Notes: a model not told the origin generated them from the sequence alone. A stretch of 64,000 bases of DNA from Burkholderiaceae bacterium (GCA_919902775.1 CAKKRJ010000010.1:124001-188000); one strand, 5' to 3'; shown: positions 24,301-33,801, counted from the first letter of the stretch. Made by a program: numbers and translations.

Positions 24301-24471
24301 CGAAGCCCCGACGTAACGGGTGGTCACTGTCACGGTGGGTTCGTCGATTTTGGGGTACTCGCGCAGCGACAGGCTTTTGAAGCTGACCGCCCCGATGAGC
24401 ACAATCAACAGCGACATGACCACGGCCAGCACAGGCCGCCGGATGGTGACTTCAGCGAGCTGCATCGGCAC
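21385..24471 (-). CDS. Efflux RND transporter permease subunit (HAE1/AcrB-MdtBC-like)
   Basis: MPMQLAEVTIRRPVLAVVMSLLIVLIGAVSFKSLSLREYPKIDEPTVTVTTRYVGASAEVIESQVTKPLEDSIAGI...; 1028 aa, about 12 TM. Confidence 0.95.
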   Translation of the reverse strand: MPMQLAEVTIRRPVLAVVMSLLIVLIGAVSFKSLSLREYPKIDEPTVTVTTRYVGASAEVIESQVTKPLEDSIAGIDAVDVITSISRAEQSQITVRFRLEKDADTAAAEVRDRTSRVRNRLPQAIEEPVIAKVEADAFPVIWLAFSSETLNALQINDLVNRLVKPRLQTVTGVADVRIYGERKYAMLVSLDHARLSSYKLTPQDVEDAIRRSNLELPAGRIESSNREFSVSSQTDLTRPGQFGDIVIRSVNGFPVKLRDVAQIKEDAANERSLVRLNGQPAISAGVIRQATANPLELSQGVRDMIPRLQADLPGDMSINVANDNSVFIDRSIKNVFQTIVEAVVLVALVIFVFLRTIRASIIPIITIPVSLIGAFAMMALAGFTINTLTLLALVLAIGLVVDDAIVVLENIYRHIEEGLDPFSAAIKGVHEISFAVVAMTMTLAAVFAPLAFTPGRTGKLFGEFALALAGAVVVSGFVALTLSPMLSSKLLRHNPNPGWFDRNMERWLTALSNGYEKVLRLILNRARWAVVLVMIASGVGIALIYPTMKQELAPLEDRGTILATINAPDGSTLAYTDRYARSLEKFGQAYPEFDRIFANMGNPTVGQGSVVYRAVDWDERKRTTLEMARELGAKFNSLPGVNAFPITPPSLGQGFRERPLNFVIQTSDSYQNLNQLTRQLMDEIAKNPGILSPDVDLRLNKPELRVEVDRVKAAELGVGIDVVARTIETMLGGRVVTRYKRDAEQYDVIVQTQPSTRNTPDDIDVIQVRGRNDTMIPLSSLVKVRESVSPRELNHFGQRRSVSITANLAPDYSLGEALKFMDETAAKVLKPGYTTELNGTSREFKSSQGALVIVFVLALFFIFLVLAAQFESFIDPLVIMLSVPLSMIGALLALKVTGGSLNVYSQIGLITLVGLITKHGILIVEFTNQLREQGLAMQEALIKASGQRLRPILMTTGAMVLGAVPLALATGAGAESRTQIGWVIVGGMSLGTLLAIFVVPTMYSLLARKAVPGPNKAVAHDEITAAGH

Positions 24472-25765
24472 CCCGCAGGCAAGGGTTGGGACCCGTCACG
24501 GTCATGTTCTTGGTCCCATTTTTGGCAGGCGCTGACATGCCAGGTTTAGCGGCTGAAGCCACGGGCGCTGTGGATGCGCCAGGCGCAGCAGAAGCAGCAC
24601 CGGCTGGCGCACCCGGCTGTCCCGGTGCACCAGGCGCACGTCCGCCACCGGCTTGAGGCATCTCCACCACCCGAACCGCTGTGCCATCTTTTTGCAAACG
24701 CTGGTGGCCCGCCGTGACCACGGTGTCGCCCAAAGCCAGGCCCTCCAGAACTTCAACCTTGCCTGGCTGGCGCAGGCCCAGCTTCACGGCCACACGCGCG
24801 GACACCCAGCTGTCGGGTTTGTCACCCGGCACCACCTTGACCACAAAGGTGCGCCCGCCTTGCGGAATGGTGGCTTCTTCGGGAATCACCAACGCGTTTT
24901 CGCGCGAGCCGAACACCGCGTTCACACGGGCGAACATGCCCGGGCGCAATTGCTGTTGGCGGTTGTCTATGCAACCACGCACCCCGACCGATCGGCCATT
25001 GGCTTCGATCAAAGGGTCCACCGCCTGAACGATGGCGGTGAACGGACGACCGTGCAAGGCATCCACGGTCAATTGCGCTTTTTGTCCAGCGCGCACCTTG
25101 GCCTGGAAGCGCTCGGGCAAACGGAAATCGAGCAACACGGCATCGATGTCTTCCACGTTGACGATGTCCGCGCCGTCTTTCATGTAGTCGCCCACGTTGA
25201 CCTGCTTGAGGCCAGTGATGCCATCAAAAGGTGCCAGCACCTTCAGGCGCTGCAGCGTGGCGTCGGCCAGGGCCAGCTTGGCACGTGAGACCTCCAGGGC
25301 CGCGCCACTTTCATCCAGCGAGCGTTTGCTGATGAAGTTTTGGGTCACCAATTCCTGGTTGCGCTTGTGGTTGGCTTCGGCGATCGACAGCTCGGCCTTG
25401 GCCTGTGCCACCTGGGCCTGCTGGAGCTGGTCTTCAAACTGGACCATCACCTGGCCTTTGCGCACACGCTGGCCGTCGCTGAAAAAGATGTGCTTGACAC
25501 GCCCGCCCACTTCGGGGCGCAGCACCACGCCCTGACGAGAACGCAAACTGCCTACCGCCTGGGTCTCGTCCACCAACGTCATGGCAGTCACCTTGGCCAC
25601 CTCAACAGCAGCGGCTTTGGCGGGGCCGGATCCAGTGCCCGCAGCAACGGCGGGTTTGGCGGTATCGCCCGATGGGCCGGATTTGTTTTGGAGCCACCAC
25701 GCCGCGCCAGACGCGGCACAAACACCCAGCAACGCCATCACAGCGTATTTTTTCTTGTAAGCCAT
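24452..25765 (-). CDS. Efflux RND transporter periplasmic adaptor (MFP) subunit
   Basis: VRPEVGGRVKHIFFSDGQRVRKGQVMVQFEDQLQQAQVAQAKAELSIAEANHKRNQELV...APFDGITGLKQVNVGDYMKDG; overlaps permease start. Confidence 0.92.
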   Translation of the reverse strand: MAYKKKYAVMALLGVCAASGAAWWLQNKSGPSGDTAKPAVAAGTGSGPAKAAAVEVAKVTAMTLVDETQAVGSLRSRQGVVLRPEVGGRVKHIFFSDGQRVRKGQVMVQFEDQLQQAQVAQAKAELSIAEANHKRNQELVTQNFISKRSLDESGAALEVSRAKLALADATLQRLKVLAPFDGITGLKQVNVGDYMKDGADIVNVEDIDAVLLDFRLPERFQAKVRAGQKAQLTVDALHGRPFTAIVQAVDPLIEANGRSVGVRGCIDNRQQQLRPGMFARVNAVFGSRENALVIPEEATIPQGGRTFVVKVVPGDKPDSWVSARVAVKLGLRQPGKVEVLEGLALGDTVVTAGHQRLQKDGTAVRVVEMPQAGGGRAPGAPGQPGAPAGAASAAPGASTAPVASAAKPGMSAPAKNGTKNMTVTGPNPCLRGADAAR

Positions 25766-25909
25766 CCAAAAATCTCTCAAGTTGAATTCACCAAGACCGC
25801 CTGAATGTAACAGCGCCTCTCAATTTGCCCAATGCTTATGACAAATAACATTTCTGGCAGTTCAGGTGTTCCCAGAGAGCGATTCCACAAGAGAGTTGGA
25901 CGCCCCCGC

Positions 25910-26356
25910 TCAGCGGCCCAGGGCTTTGTCCACGCCCTGGTTGGCCAGGGCATCGGCCCGTTCGTTGCCCGGATCGCCGTTGTGGCCCTTGACCCAGCGC
26001 CAATCGATCTGGTGTCCCGAAGTAGACACCACGGCGTCCATTTTTTGCCACAGGTCGGCATTTTTGACCGGTTGTTTGGCGGCCGTGCGCCAGCCCCGGG
26101 CTTTCCAGCCATGGATCCATTCGGTGATGCCTTTGCGCACGTACTCGCTGTCCAGGTACAAGGTGACGTGGCAGGGGCGTTTCAAGGCCAACAGGCCCTC
26201 AATGACGGCGGTCATCTCCATCCGGTTGTTGGTGGTGTTCAGCTCGCCGCCAAACAACTCCTGCACATGCGCGCCAGACTGCAGGCGAACGCCCCAGCCG
26301 CCAGGCCCCGGATTGCCTTTGCAGGCGCCATCGGTGTGAATTTCAACGTGGGTCAA
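25910..26356 (-). CDS. rnhA: Ribonuclease HI
   Basis: [25 protein letters not shown]...[21 protein letters not shown]...[24 protein letters not shown] start inferred at 26356. Confidence 0.95.
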   Translation of the reverse strand: MTHVEIHTDGACKGNPGPGGWGVRLQSGAHVQELFGGELNTTNNRMEMTAVIEGLLALKRPCHVTLYLDSEYVRKGITEWIHGWKARGWRTAAKQPVKNADLWQKMDAVVSTSGHQIDWRWVKGHNGDPGNERADALANQGVDKALGR

Positions 26357-27131
26357 CAATGTCTTTCGCGGCCGACTGGCGGCCAATGGAAGTGTCAGAC
26401 CGGGCCACAGGCACGGTCGATGCAGCGGGCGATCGTACCGTGCGCCAGCGTCGCCCTTGGACCCAGCGGCCACCAGGCACACGTTTGGTGGCCATTAAAA
26501 GGTAAACCCCGCCCAGAACCGGCCACCAACTCTCGCGGCCCTGGGCCAGGGGCCAGCCGCCAAAACGGCTGACCTGGACCTCAAAACCCAGCAACCGCAA
26601 CCAATCACGCAAGCGCCTGTAAGCAATCAAGGACGGGTGCACCGTGCCTCGCTGGCCATTTTTACGCTGACCACGCGACTGCTGCCAACCCCACCAACTC
26701 CAGGGGTTCAGCCCGGTGATCAGCACCTGCCCTTCAGGGATCAGCACGCGCTCGACCTCGCGCAAACAGGCGTGCGGATCGGCCGAACGCTCTAAAGCGT
26801 GTGGCAAGACCACCAGGTCCAGGCTGTCAGCGGGCCAGGGCCAGGCTCGGCTGTCCAGGCACACATCCGCAGCCCCCGCTGGGTCCGATGGGGAGGGGCT
26901 CCAGCAGGGCTCAAACTCCGCCCGGGCCATCCAGCGGTGGGGCATGCGGTTGCTGCGCAAGGCCTGCAGCTCCGGCCAGCCCAGTTGTACCGCGTGGTAG
27001 CCAAACACATCGGCCAACAGTTCGTCGGCTTGTTGCTGCTCCCAGTCCAGCAGGCGTGACGCCACCGGCTGGCCCAAATTGGCCAACCAGGCGTCACATG
27101 AATGCTTGCTTTCTATAATCTGACTCTCCAT
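26343..27131 (-). CDS. Class I SAM-dependent methyltransferase (YafS-like)
   Basis: [46 protein letters not shown]; position between rnhA and gloB matches E. coli yafS. Confidence 0.8.
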   Translation of the reverse strand: MESQIIESKHSCDAWLANLGQPVASRLLDWEQQQADELLADVFGYHAVQLGWPELQALRSNRMPHRWMARAEFEPCWSPSPSDPAGAADVCLDSRAWPWPADSLDLVVLPHALERSADPHACLREVERVLIPEGQVLITGLNPWSWWGWQQSRGQRKNGQRGTVHPSLIAYRRLRDWLRLLGFEVQVSRFGGWPLAQGRESWWPVLGGVYLLMATKRVPGGRWVQGRRWRTVRSPAASTVPVARSDTSIGRQSAAKDIVDPR

Positions 27132-27900
27132 GAAACTCATTGCACTGCCCGCCTTCTCAGACAACTACATCTGGTTGTTGCATGACGACCACCACGCGCT
27201 GGTGGTGGATCCCGGCGACAGTGCGCCTGTGCTGGCTTGGTTGCAGCAGCATCCTGGCTTGCAGTTGGACATGATTCTAGTCACGCACCACCACGCAGAC
27301 CACACAGGCGGCCTGTCCGATCTGGTGGCGCACACCGGTGCGCAAGTGGCAGGCCCGGCCCTGGAAAACATGCCGGTGGCCGCCCAAGGTCTGCAGCAAG
27401 GCGACACACTCGACTGGCATGGCCTACGCCTGCAGGTGCACGATGTCCCCGGCCACACCCTGGGGCACATCGCTTTTTGGACGCACCCTGCTGGCCAAGC
27501 CCCTCTTTTGTTTTGTGGTGACACCCTGTTTTCGGGTGGCTGCGGTCGCTTGTTTGAGGGCACGCCGGCCCAGATGCTCGACTCGCTCGACCGTTTGGCC
27601 GCTTTGCCCGACGACACCCGTGTTTGCTGCGCCCACGAATACACCCTGTCGAACCTGAAATTCGCCTTGGCGGTTGACCCGGACAACAACGCACTGCGCG
27701 ATCACGCCCAGACCTGCGCCAGCTTGCGCCAACAAAACCACCCCACCCTGCCCGTCGCCCTGTCCACCGAACGGGCGATCAACCCTTTTTTGCGAAGCCG
27801 CACCGGCCCAGTGTCTGCCGCCGTCAGGCAACACGACGCCAGTGCACGCGATGACGTCTCGACCTTTGCCGCACTTCGCACCTGGAAAAACACATTTTGA
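27130..27900 (+). CDS. gloB: Hydroxyacylglutathione hydrolase
   Basis: [61 protein letters not shown] (HxHxDH). Confidence 0.96.
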   Translation: MKLIALPAFSDNYIWLLHDDHHALVVDPGDSAPVLAWLQQHPGLQLDMILVTHHHADHTGGLSDLVAHTGAQVAGPALENMPVAAQGLQQGDTLDWHGLRLQVHDVPGHTLGHIAFWTHPAGQAPLLFCGDTLFSGGCGRLFEGTPAQMLDSLDRLAALPDDTRVCCAHEYTLSNLKFALAVDPDNNALRDHAQTCASLRQQNHPTLPVALSTERAINPFLRSRTGPVSAAVRQHDASARDDVSTFAALRTWKNTF

Positions 27901-29474
27901 TGAATTCATTTGCCTCACACGGCGCCATGGACACCGTTTCCCCCCAAGGGGTCCGACGGCACTGGGCCGCTGCACTTTGTTTGGGATTGCCCCTGTTGCT
28001 GGGGGCTTGCGCCACCGCGCCCACCCCCACCACGGGCTTGACTCCGCCACCCCAACCGACGGCGACAGCACCCGAGGTCGTGACCCCAGCCACCTCTGCG
28101 CCAACAAAATCAGCCACCACCGAACCAGAAAGTGTCACCCCCCTCAAGCCACGCAGCCAGTTGGGACTGACCCCGCCCACCGATGTGTGGGAACGCATTC
28201 GCCGCGGCTTTGCCATGCCCGATCTGGACAGCGACCTGGTGCGCAACCGGGAACAATGGTATTCGGGACGTCCCGATTACATGCTGCGCATGACCGAGCG
28301 TTCACGCCCCTACCTGTTCCATGTGGTGGAAGAGTTGGAACGCCGAAACATGCCGACCGAGTTGGCCTTGCTGCCGTTCATCGAATCGGCCTTCAACCCT
28401 CAAGCTGTGTCCAGCGCCAAAGCGGCGGGCATGTGGCAATTCATGCCCGCCACCGGCAAGTTTTTCGACCTGAAACAAAACCTGTTTCGCGATGACCGGC
28501 GCGACGTCTTGGAGTCCACGCGCGCCGCGCTGGATTACCTGCAAAAGCTGTACGGCATGTTTGGCGACTGGCACCTGGCCCTGGCCGCGTACAACTGGGG
28601 CGAAGGCAGTGTGAGCCGGGCCTTGGCGCGCAACAAAGCCCAGGGCAAACCGCTGACCTACAGCGAACTGAACATGCCCAACGAAACCCGCTACTACGTG
28701 CCCAAGTTGCAAGCGGTCAAAAACATCGTGGCGCAACCCGAGACCTTCAACACGCAGCTTCCACTGATTCAAAACCACCCTTATTTCAAGAGCATTCCGA
28801 TTGAGCGGGACATCGATGTGGCCGTGGCCGTCAAACTGGCCGCCGTCAGCCTGGAGGACTTCAAATCACTCAACCCCTCCATGAACCGCCCGGTGATCCT
28901 CGCCGCAGGCACGCCCCAGATTTTGCTGCCATGGGACAACGCCACGGTATTTGAGCGCAACCTGCAAGCCCACGCCAACCGTCCGCTGGCCACATGGACC
29001 GCCTGGCAAGCCCCACGCACCATGAAACCCGAAGACGTTGCCAAGCAACTGGACATGCCTGTGGACCAACTGCGCTCGGTCAACGGCATCCCGCCGCGCA
29101 TGATGATCACGGCAGGCTCCACCTTGCTGGTCCACCGCAAAGGACGCCTGGACAACGATGTCACCGAACATCTGGCAGACAATGGGCAGCTGGGACTCGC
29201 ACCCGAGGTGGTGCTGAAAAGAATCTCGGTCAAGGCACGCAAAGGCGACTCGCTGGCCAGTCTGGCGGCACGGCACGGCGTCTCTGCCACCAACATGGCC
29301 GACTGGAACCATCTCAAAGCCAATGCGCGGGTGGTTGCCGGTCAAACCCTGACCATCCTGGTGCCCTCCCAAGGGTCACGCCGTGTGACCCGGTCCACCC
29401 CCAACAAATCAGCCAGCCCCAAAGCGCCCGTGCCACAACGCAAGAAAACCAGCAAGCCCCAGCCCCGACGCTGA
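27900..29474 (+). CDS. mltD: Membrane-bound lytic murein transglycosylase D-like (SLT + LysM)
   Basis: ELALLPFIESAFNPQAVSSAKAAGMWQFMPATGKFFDLKQNLFRDDRRDVLESTRAALDYLQKLYGMFGDWHLALAAYNWGEGSVSRA; LysM-type repeats; lipobox LLGAC. Confidence 0.92.
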   Translation: MNSFASHGAMDTVSPQGVRRHWAAALCLGLPLLLGACATAPTPTTGLTPPPQPTATAPEVVTPATSAPTKSATTEPESVTPLKPRSQLGLTPPTDVWERIRRGFAMPDLDSDLVRNREQWYSGRPDYMLRMTERSRPYLFHVVEELERRNMPTELALLPFIESAFNPQAVSSAKAAGMWQFMPATGKFFDLKQNLFRDDRRDVLESTRAALDYLQKLYGMFGDWHLALAAYNWGEGSVSRALARNKAQGKPLTYSELNMPNETRYYVPKLQAVKNIVAQPETFNTQLPLIQNHPYFKSIPIERDIDVAVAVKLAAVSLEDFKSLNPSMNRPVILAAGTPQILLPWDNATVFERNLQAHANRPLATWTAWQAPRTMKPEDVAKQLDMPVDQLRSVNGIPPRMMITAGSTLLVHRKGRLDNDVTEHLADNGQLGLAPEVVLKRISVKARKGDSLASLAARHGVSATNMADWNHLKANARVVAGQTLTILVPSQGSRRVTRSTPNKSASPKAPVPQRKKTSKPQPRR

Positions 29475-29564
29475 CAATGGGCATTCGCGCGCAGGGGCGC
29501 GCTTCCAAAGGGTTCCCGGCTTTTTGTGGGAGATCGCCCCTGCGACCGAAGACTGTTTTTTCAC
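29475..29564 (+). repeat. REP/BIME-like palindromic element family 2, copy 2
   Basis: caatgggcattcgcgcgcAGGGGCGCGCTTCCAAAgggttcccggcttTTTGTGGGAGATCGCCCCTgcgaccgaagactgttttttcac; fills the gap between mltD stop and the convergent CDS. Confidence 0.75.
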
Positions 29565-29565
29565 G

Positions 29566-30606
29566 TCAAGCGGCAAAGCGGTTTTTGGATTTCATGACCA
29601 AGGTGTTCGTGTAGATCTGTCCCAGGGACATGCGTGCGTTGTTCAAACGGCCAGGCAAACGGGCGTGGGCGTGCCAGGCATTCAACACTGCATCGCCTGC
29701 AATCACCCCATCCAGTGCGTAGGACTCACGCAACTTCTCGAACGCGCCGAGATAAATGGCCCGGTCACCGCCCCAATGGGTTGACGGGACCGTCTTCAAG
29801 ATGTCGGTCAAGCCCGCGGTTTGCAACCATTTGAGGGCGCGAACCACGGCGTCACTCAAGGCCTGCGCCACGTCGAACTGCCGCTGCAAAAAATCGGCCC
29901 GCGCAAACAAGCAGCCCCCCGGAACAGGCCCGCCCATCAGCTTGCGGGTGGCCATCAGGGTATGGGCCTCCCACAGCACCCGTATTTCGTTTCTTTGCTC
30001 CAGCCCATGCATGACCGGGTCCGGGTTGCACAACGCATCGATGGCGCCACTGCGCAGCGCTTCCACGACCGATGGCGACGAGCCCACTTCCACAAACACC
30101 ACATCTTCCGGCAGCAACCCGTTTTGCAACAGCCATTGGCAGGCCATCCAATGGGTGCTGGAGTCCAGCGAAGTGACGCCCACGCGCGCCCCCTTGAGCG
30201 CCCGCACGGCATGCGCCTCCAGCCGAGATGCCACGCCCATGCTGACTTGGGGCGTTCGCACCGTCTGGACAAACGCCTGGTAATTCAAGCCTTTGTGCTG
30301 CAAGCCAAACAGGTGTTCAAACGCACCGGCCACCACATCGGCCTGGCCCTGCAACGCACTGCCCAAGGCCTTGGCCCCCGACTCATGGGCCGACCACGCC
30401 ACGGCAATGCCCGCCTGTCTGAAATACCCCAACTGATCGGCCAGGGTCAGCGGCAAATGGTAGAGGCTTTGCCTGGCGGCCAAGGCGATGGTGACCCGGT
30501 GCGCCCCAGGCAAGGGTTGCACCGCAGCCCAAGACGCCGACGGCCCTGTCCAAGCGGCCATCGCCGACAACAAAAAAGCACGTCGCTGCCCATTGGCGTC
30601 AGACAC
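29566..30606 (-). CDS. ABC transporter substrate-binding protein (NitT/TauT/SsuA type)
   Basis: RRAFLLSAMAAWTGPSASWA...VTIALAARQSLYHLPLTLADQLGYFRQAGIAVAWSAHESGAKALGSALQGQADVVAGAFEH...LKGARVGVTSLDSSTHWMACQWLL; GTG start inferred. Confidence 0.82.
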   Translation of the reverse strand: MSDANGQRRAFLLSAMAAWTGPSASWAAVQPLPGAHRVTIALAARQSLYHLPLTLADQLGYFRQAGIAVAWSAHESGAKALGSALQGQADVVAGAFEHLFGLQHKGLNYQAFVQTVRTPQVSMGVASRLEAHAVRALKGARVGVTSLDSSTHWMACQWLLQNGLLPEDVVFVEVGSSPSVVEALRSGAIDALCNPDPVMHGLEQRNEIRVLWEAHTLMATRKLMGGPVPGGCLFARADFLQRQFDVAQALSDAVVRALKWLQTAGLTDILKTVPSTHWGGDRAIYLGAFEKLRESYALDGVIAGDAVLNAWHAHARLPGRLNNARMSLGQIYTNTLVMKSKNRFAA

Positions 30607-30754
30607 AAAGCGGCTCCAGTGACCATCGGAAATTCGATGCCTTGAGCATAGAGACCGGCTCCGTAAGGCGCATCGGGATTGATCCCGAGGGGGTTTCCAC
30701 GTAATGGATTGCCGGTAGTTGACACGCCTTTGGCGTGCCGGTGTTGAGCTGCCT

Positions 30755-31345
30755 TCAGCGCCGGTCGACCAGCGCATGGGCAATGGTGCCCAGGTCCACG
30801 TATTCCAGTTCGCTGCCCGCAGGCACACCCCGCGCCAGACGGGTCACCTTCAGACCTTGCTGGCGGATCATCTGCGAGATCACATGTGCCGTGGCTTCAC
30901 CCTCGGCGGTGAAGTTGGTGGCCAAGATCACCTCGGTCAGCACCCCATCGGCCACCCGTTGCTTGAGCTTGGCCAGCCCAATGTCGTGCGGCCCAATCCC
31001 ATCAAGCGGACTGAGCTTGCCCATCAACACAAAATACAGGCCCCGGTAAGTGCCGGTGCGCTCAATGGCCGATTGGTCGGCTGGGGTTTCGATCACACAC
31101 AACACCGTGCGGTCGCGCGTCAAGTCCAGGCAGGTGTCGCACAACTCGGCTTCGGTAAAAGTGTGACAACAGGCGCAATGCCTGATTTTCTCGACCGCAT
31201 TGTCCAGGGCCGCCGCCAGTTGCCGGGCTGTGGCCCGGTCGTTTTGCAACAACTGGAACGCCATGCGTTGGGCCGACTTGATGCCCACCCCCGGCAAGCC
31301 CTTGAGGGCCTGGACCAAAGTGGCAAGCGCGTGTGTGTCGGCCAT
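30755..31345 (-). CDS. recR: Recombination mediator RecR
   Basis: [25 protein letters not shown]...[63 protein letters not shown] (zinc finger, Toprim). Confidence 0.97.
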   Translation of the reverse strand: MADTHALATLVQALKGLPGVGIKSAQRMAFQLLQNDRATARQLAAALDNAVEKIRHCACCHTFTEAELCDTCLDLTRDRTVLCVIETPADQSAIERTGTYRGLYFVLMGKLSPLDGIGPHDIGLAKLKQRVADGVLTEVILATNFTAEGEATAHVISQMIRQQGLKVTRLARGVPAGSELEYVDLGTIAHALVDRR

Positions 31346-31362
31346 GGCAGGTGTTCAGTCGA

Positions 31363-31686
31363 TCAGAACGGCAGTTTCATGCCAGCAGGCAAACCGGCGG
31401 TCAGCTTGCCCATTTTTTGTTGCGAAATCTCTTCGGCTTGGCGCACAGCGGCATTGAAGGCGGCCGCCACCAGGTCTTCGAGCATTTCTTTGTCATCGGT
31501 CAGCAAGCTGGGGTCAATGGTCACGCGGCGCACATCGTGTTTGCATGTCATCAGCACCTTCACCATGCCGGAGCCGGACTGGCCTTCCACTTCGACAAAA
31601 GCCAGTTCGTCCTGGGCTTTTTTCAAGTTGTCTTGCATGGCCTGGGCCTGTTTCATCAAGCCGGCGAGTTGTCCTTTGTTGAACAT
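31363..31686 (-). CDS. YbaB/EbfC family nucleoid-associated protein
   Basis: [62 protein letters not shown]. Confidence 0.95.
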   Translation of the reverse strand: MFNKGQLAGLMKQAQAMQDNLKKAQDELAFVEVEGQSGSGMVKVLMTCKHDVRRVTIDPSLLTDDKEMLEDLVAAAFNAAVRQAEEISQQKMGKLTAGLPAGMKLPF

Positions 31687-31733
31687 GGGGTTTCCTTTGA
31701 GAGGGGAGGGGATGGAATGGTGGGAAAGAAAGA

Positions 31734-33668
31734 TCAAATCAGCTGGATGCTGCCGGGCACGATTCTGGCCCCATAGTCACGCACCATGGCCTGCACCAGG
31801 GGGTCGCTTTGGATCAACTCCTGCGCGGCCTCCATCTTGGCAGCAGCCAGCACTGCCAGTCGCTTGGCCGGGCTGTCGGTGACCGGCCCGATTTCAATGT
31901 GCAACTGGACAGCGCCATGCCCTGCGGCCAGCAACGCAGCCTGCAAACGCTCACGGCTTGCCGCGTGGTTCAGCGTCTCGCGCTCCACGCGCAACTGCCA
32001 TCGGTCAGCATCCCGGGCCAGCAACTGGGACTGCAAAGCCAGTTCGCGCACCAAGGCGGTGATGGCCTCTTGCGCCATCAAGCCCTGAACGGCAGCCAGC
32101 CAGACATCGCCTTCGGGTGTGGCTTGCACCGCCACCGGGGCCGTCTGCCGCGGCACATCCACCCGTGCAGAAGGCTCGGAGGCCTCACGCACAGGCAGGG
32201 AGCGCAAGCCCGCTGAAGCGGGCGGGGATTCGGTCACGGGCGGCCTGTGCGACGGCGGCACGGCATCGCTGTAGTTGGTCGTGTCAGGCCAATCTTCCCA
32301 AGGGGGCGGCTCGGCTGGCGACCCACTTGGCGGTTCAATTTTCGGCAACGGTGCGGCCGGCTCAGGGGGTGACGACGCCAGCATCGTCGAGGCAGCTTCG
32401 GCAGACCCGGACTCGGATTCGGACGGAGTCGCAAGGCGCGCAGACGGTGCAAAAGTGGGTACGGGGGGTGCTGGAGGCAGCGATGGCGCCGCAGCCTGCA
32501 CGGAGGCAGGCGCTTCAGTTACCGGTGGGGGCTGAATTCGCGGGCTTTTTTTTTCAGCCGATCCCGCCTGGGGTTTGAAAGCCAGCAAGCGCAGCAACAC
32601 CATGGTCAGGGCCGCGTATTCGTCCGGGGCCAGACCCAGCTCGCTGCGCCCATGCAAGCACAGGCTGTACAGCAGCTGGGTTTCTTCGGCAGGCATGGCC
32701 TGGGCCAGGTCGGCCAGCCCTTGGGTATCGGGGTCGTCGCCATCTTGCGCCATGCTGGGCACCATCTGCATCACCGCCATGCGCTGCAGCAGCATGGCCA
32801 TGTCTTCCAACGTGGCCGCAGCCGACACGCCTTGCAAGCGCAAGGCATTGACCTGCGACACCACGGTGGCGCCATCGCCGTCGGTCAGAGCGCGGATGAG
32901 TTGCAACACATGGCTGCGGTCCACACTGCCCAGCATCTGGCGCACCCCGGCTTCTTGCACCAGGCCGTTGCCAAAGGCGATCGCCTGATCGGTCAGGCTC
33001 AGCGCATCGCGCATGGAGCCCCGGGCCGCACGGGCCAACAAGCGCAACGCCAAAGGTTCGGCCGGCAGTTGTTCGGCGGCCAGCACTTGGGTCAGGTGTT
33101 CAAACACCGTCTCCGGGGCCATGGGCCGCAAATTGAATTGCAGGCAACGCGACAGCACGGTGACAGGCACTTTTTGTGGATCGGTCGTGGCCAGCACGAA
33201 CTTCAAATATTCCGGGGGCTCTTCCAGCGTCTTCAACATCGCATTGAATGCGGTGTTGGTCAACATGTGCACCTCATCGATCATGAAGACCTTGAAGCGC
33301 CCCTGCACCGGCTTGTACACCGCCTGCTCCAGCAAGCTCTGCACCTCGTCCACACCCCGGTTGGATGCGGCATCGAGTTCGGTGTAATCGACAAAACGTC
33401 CGGCGTCGATGTCACGACAGGCCTGGCATACGCCACACGGCTCGGCGGTGATGCCGCCCTGCCCGTCGGCACCCTGGCAATTGAGCGACTTGGCCAAAAT
33501 GCGCGACACCGTGGTCTTGCCCACACCCCGCGTTCCCGTGAACAGGTAAGCGTGGTGCAAGCGCTGCTGCACCAATGCATTGGTCAAAGCCTGCACCACG
33601 TGTTCTTGCCCCACCATTTCAGTGAAATTGCGGGGGCGGTATTTGCGCGCGAGAACGAGGTAAGACAT
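31734..33668 (-). CDS. dnaX: DNA polymerase III subunit gamma/tau
   Basis: [68 protein letters not shown] at 33668. Confidence 0.97.
   Translation of the reverse strand: MSYLVLARKYRPRNFTEMVGQEHVVQALTNALVQQRLHHAYLFTGTRGVGKTTVSRILAKSLNCQGADGQGGITAEPCGVCQACRDIDAGRFVDYTELDAASNRGVDEVQSLLEQAVYKPVQGRFKVFMIDEVHMLTNTAFNAMLKTLEEPPEYLKFVLATTDPQKVPVTVLSRCLQFNLRPMAPETVFEHLTQVLAAEQLPAEPLALRLLARAARGSMRDALSLTDQAIAFGNGLVQEAGVRQMLGSVDRSHVLQLIRALTDGDGATVVSQVNALRLQGVSAAATLEDMAMLLQRMAVMQMVPSMAQDGDDPDTQGLADLAQAMPAEETQLLYSLCLHGRSELGLAPDEYAALTMVLLRLLAFKPQAGSAEKKSPRIQPPPVTEAPASVQAAAPSLPPAPPVPTFAPSARLATPSESESGSAEAASTMLASSPPEPAAPLPKIEPPSGSPAEPPPWEDWPDTTNYSDAVPPSHRPPVTESPPASAGLRSLPVREASEPSARVDVPRQTAPVAVQATPEGDVWLAAVQGLMAQEAITALVRELALQSQLLARDADRWQLRVERETLNHAASRERLQAALLAAGHGAVQLHIEIGPVTDSPAKRLAVLAAAKMEAAQELIQSDPLVQAMVRDYGARIVPGSIQLI
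32546..32554 (-). other. A9 slippery run in dnaX (predicted frameshift/transcriptional slippage site)
   Basis: - strand GCT GAA AAA AAA AGC CCG; alternative frames reach TGA (32515-32517) or TAA (32519-32521) immediately downstream. Confidence 0.65.
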
Positions 33669-33801
33669 GGCCTCGATTCTATCGGGCTGGCGAGCGGCCT
33701 TTTTCGGGCAGGGCCGGTCGTGGATCAAGAATGCTCGACCTTGCTGAAAACAGGAAAAATCGGCTCGCGGCCGAAAACCACAGGCCAGCTCGCCTACAAT
33801 T

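Noticed and set aside
30721-30739. GACACGCC-TTT-GGCGTGCC hairpin downstream of recR
   Set aside because: Clear inverted repeat but no U-tract on either side and no second copy seen; could be a terminator or REP-like, too weak to call.
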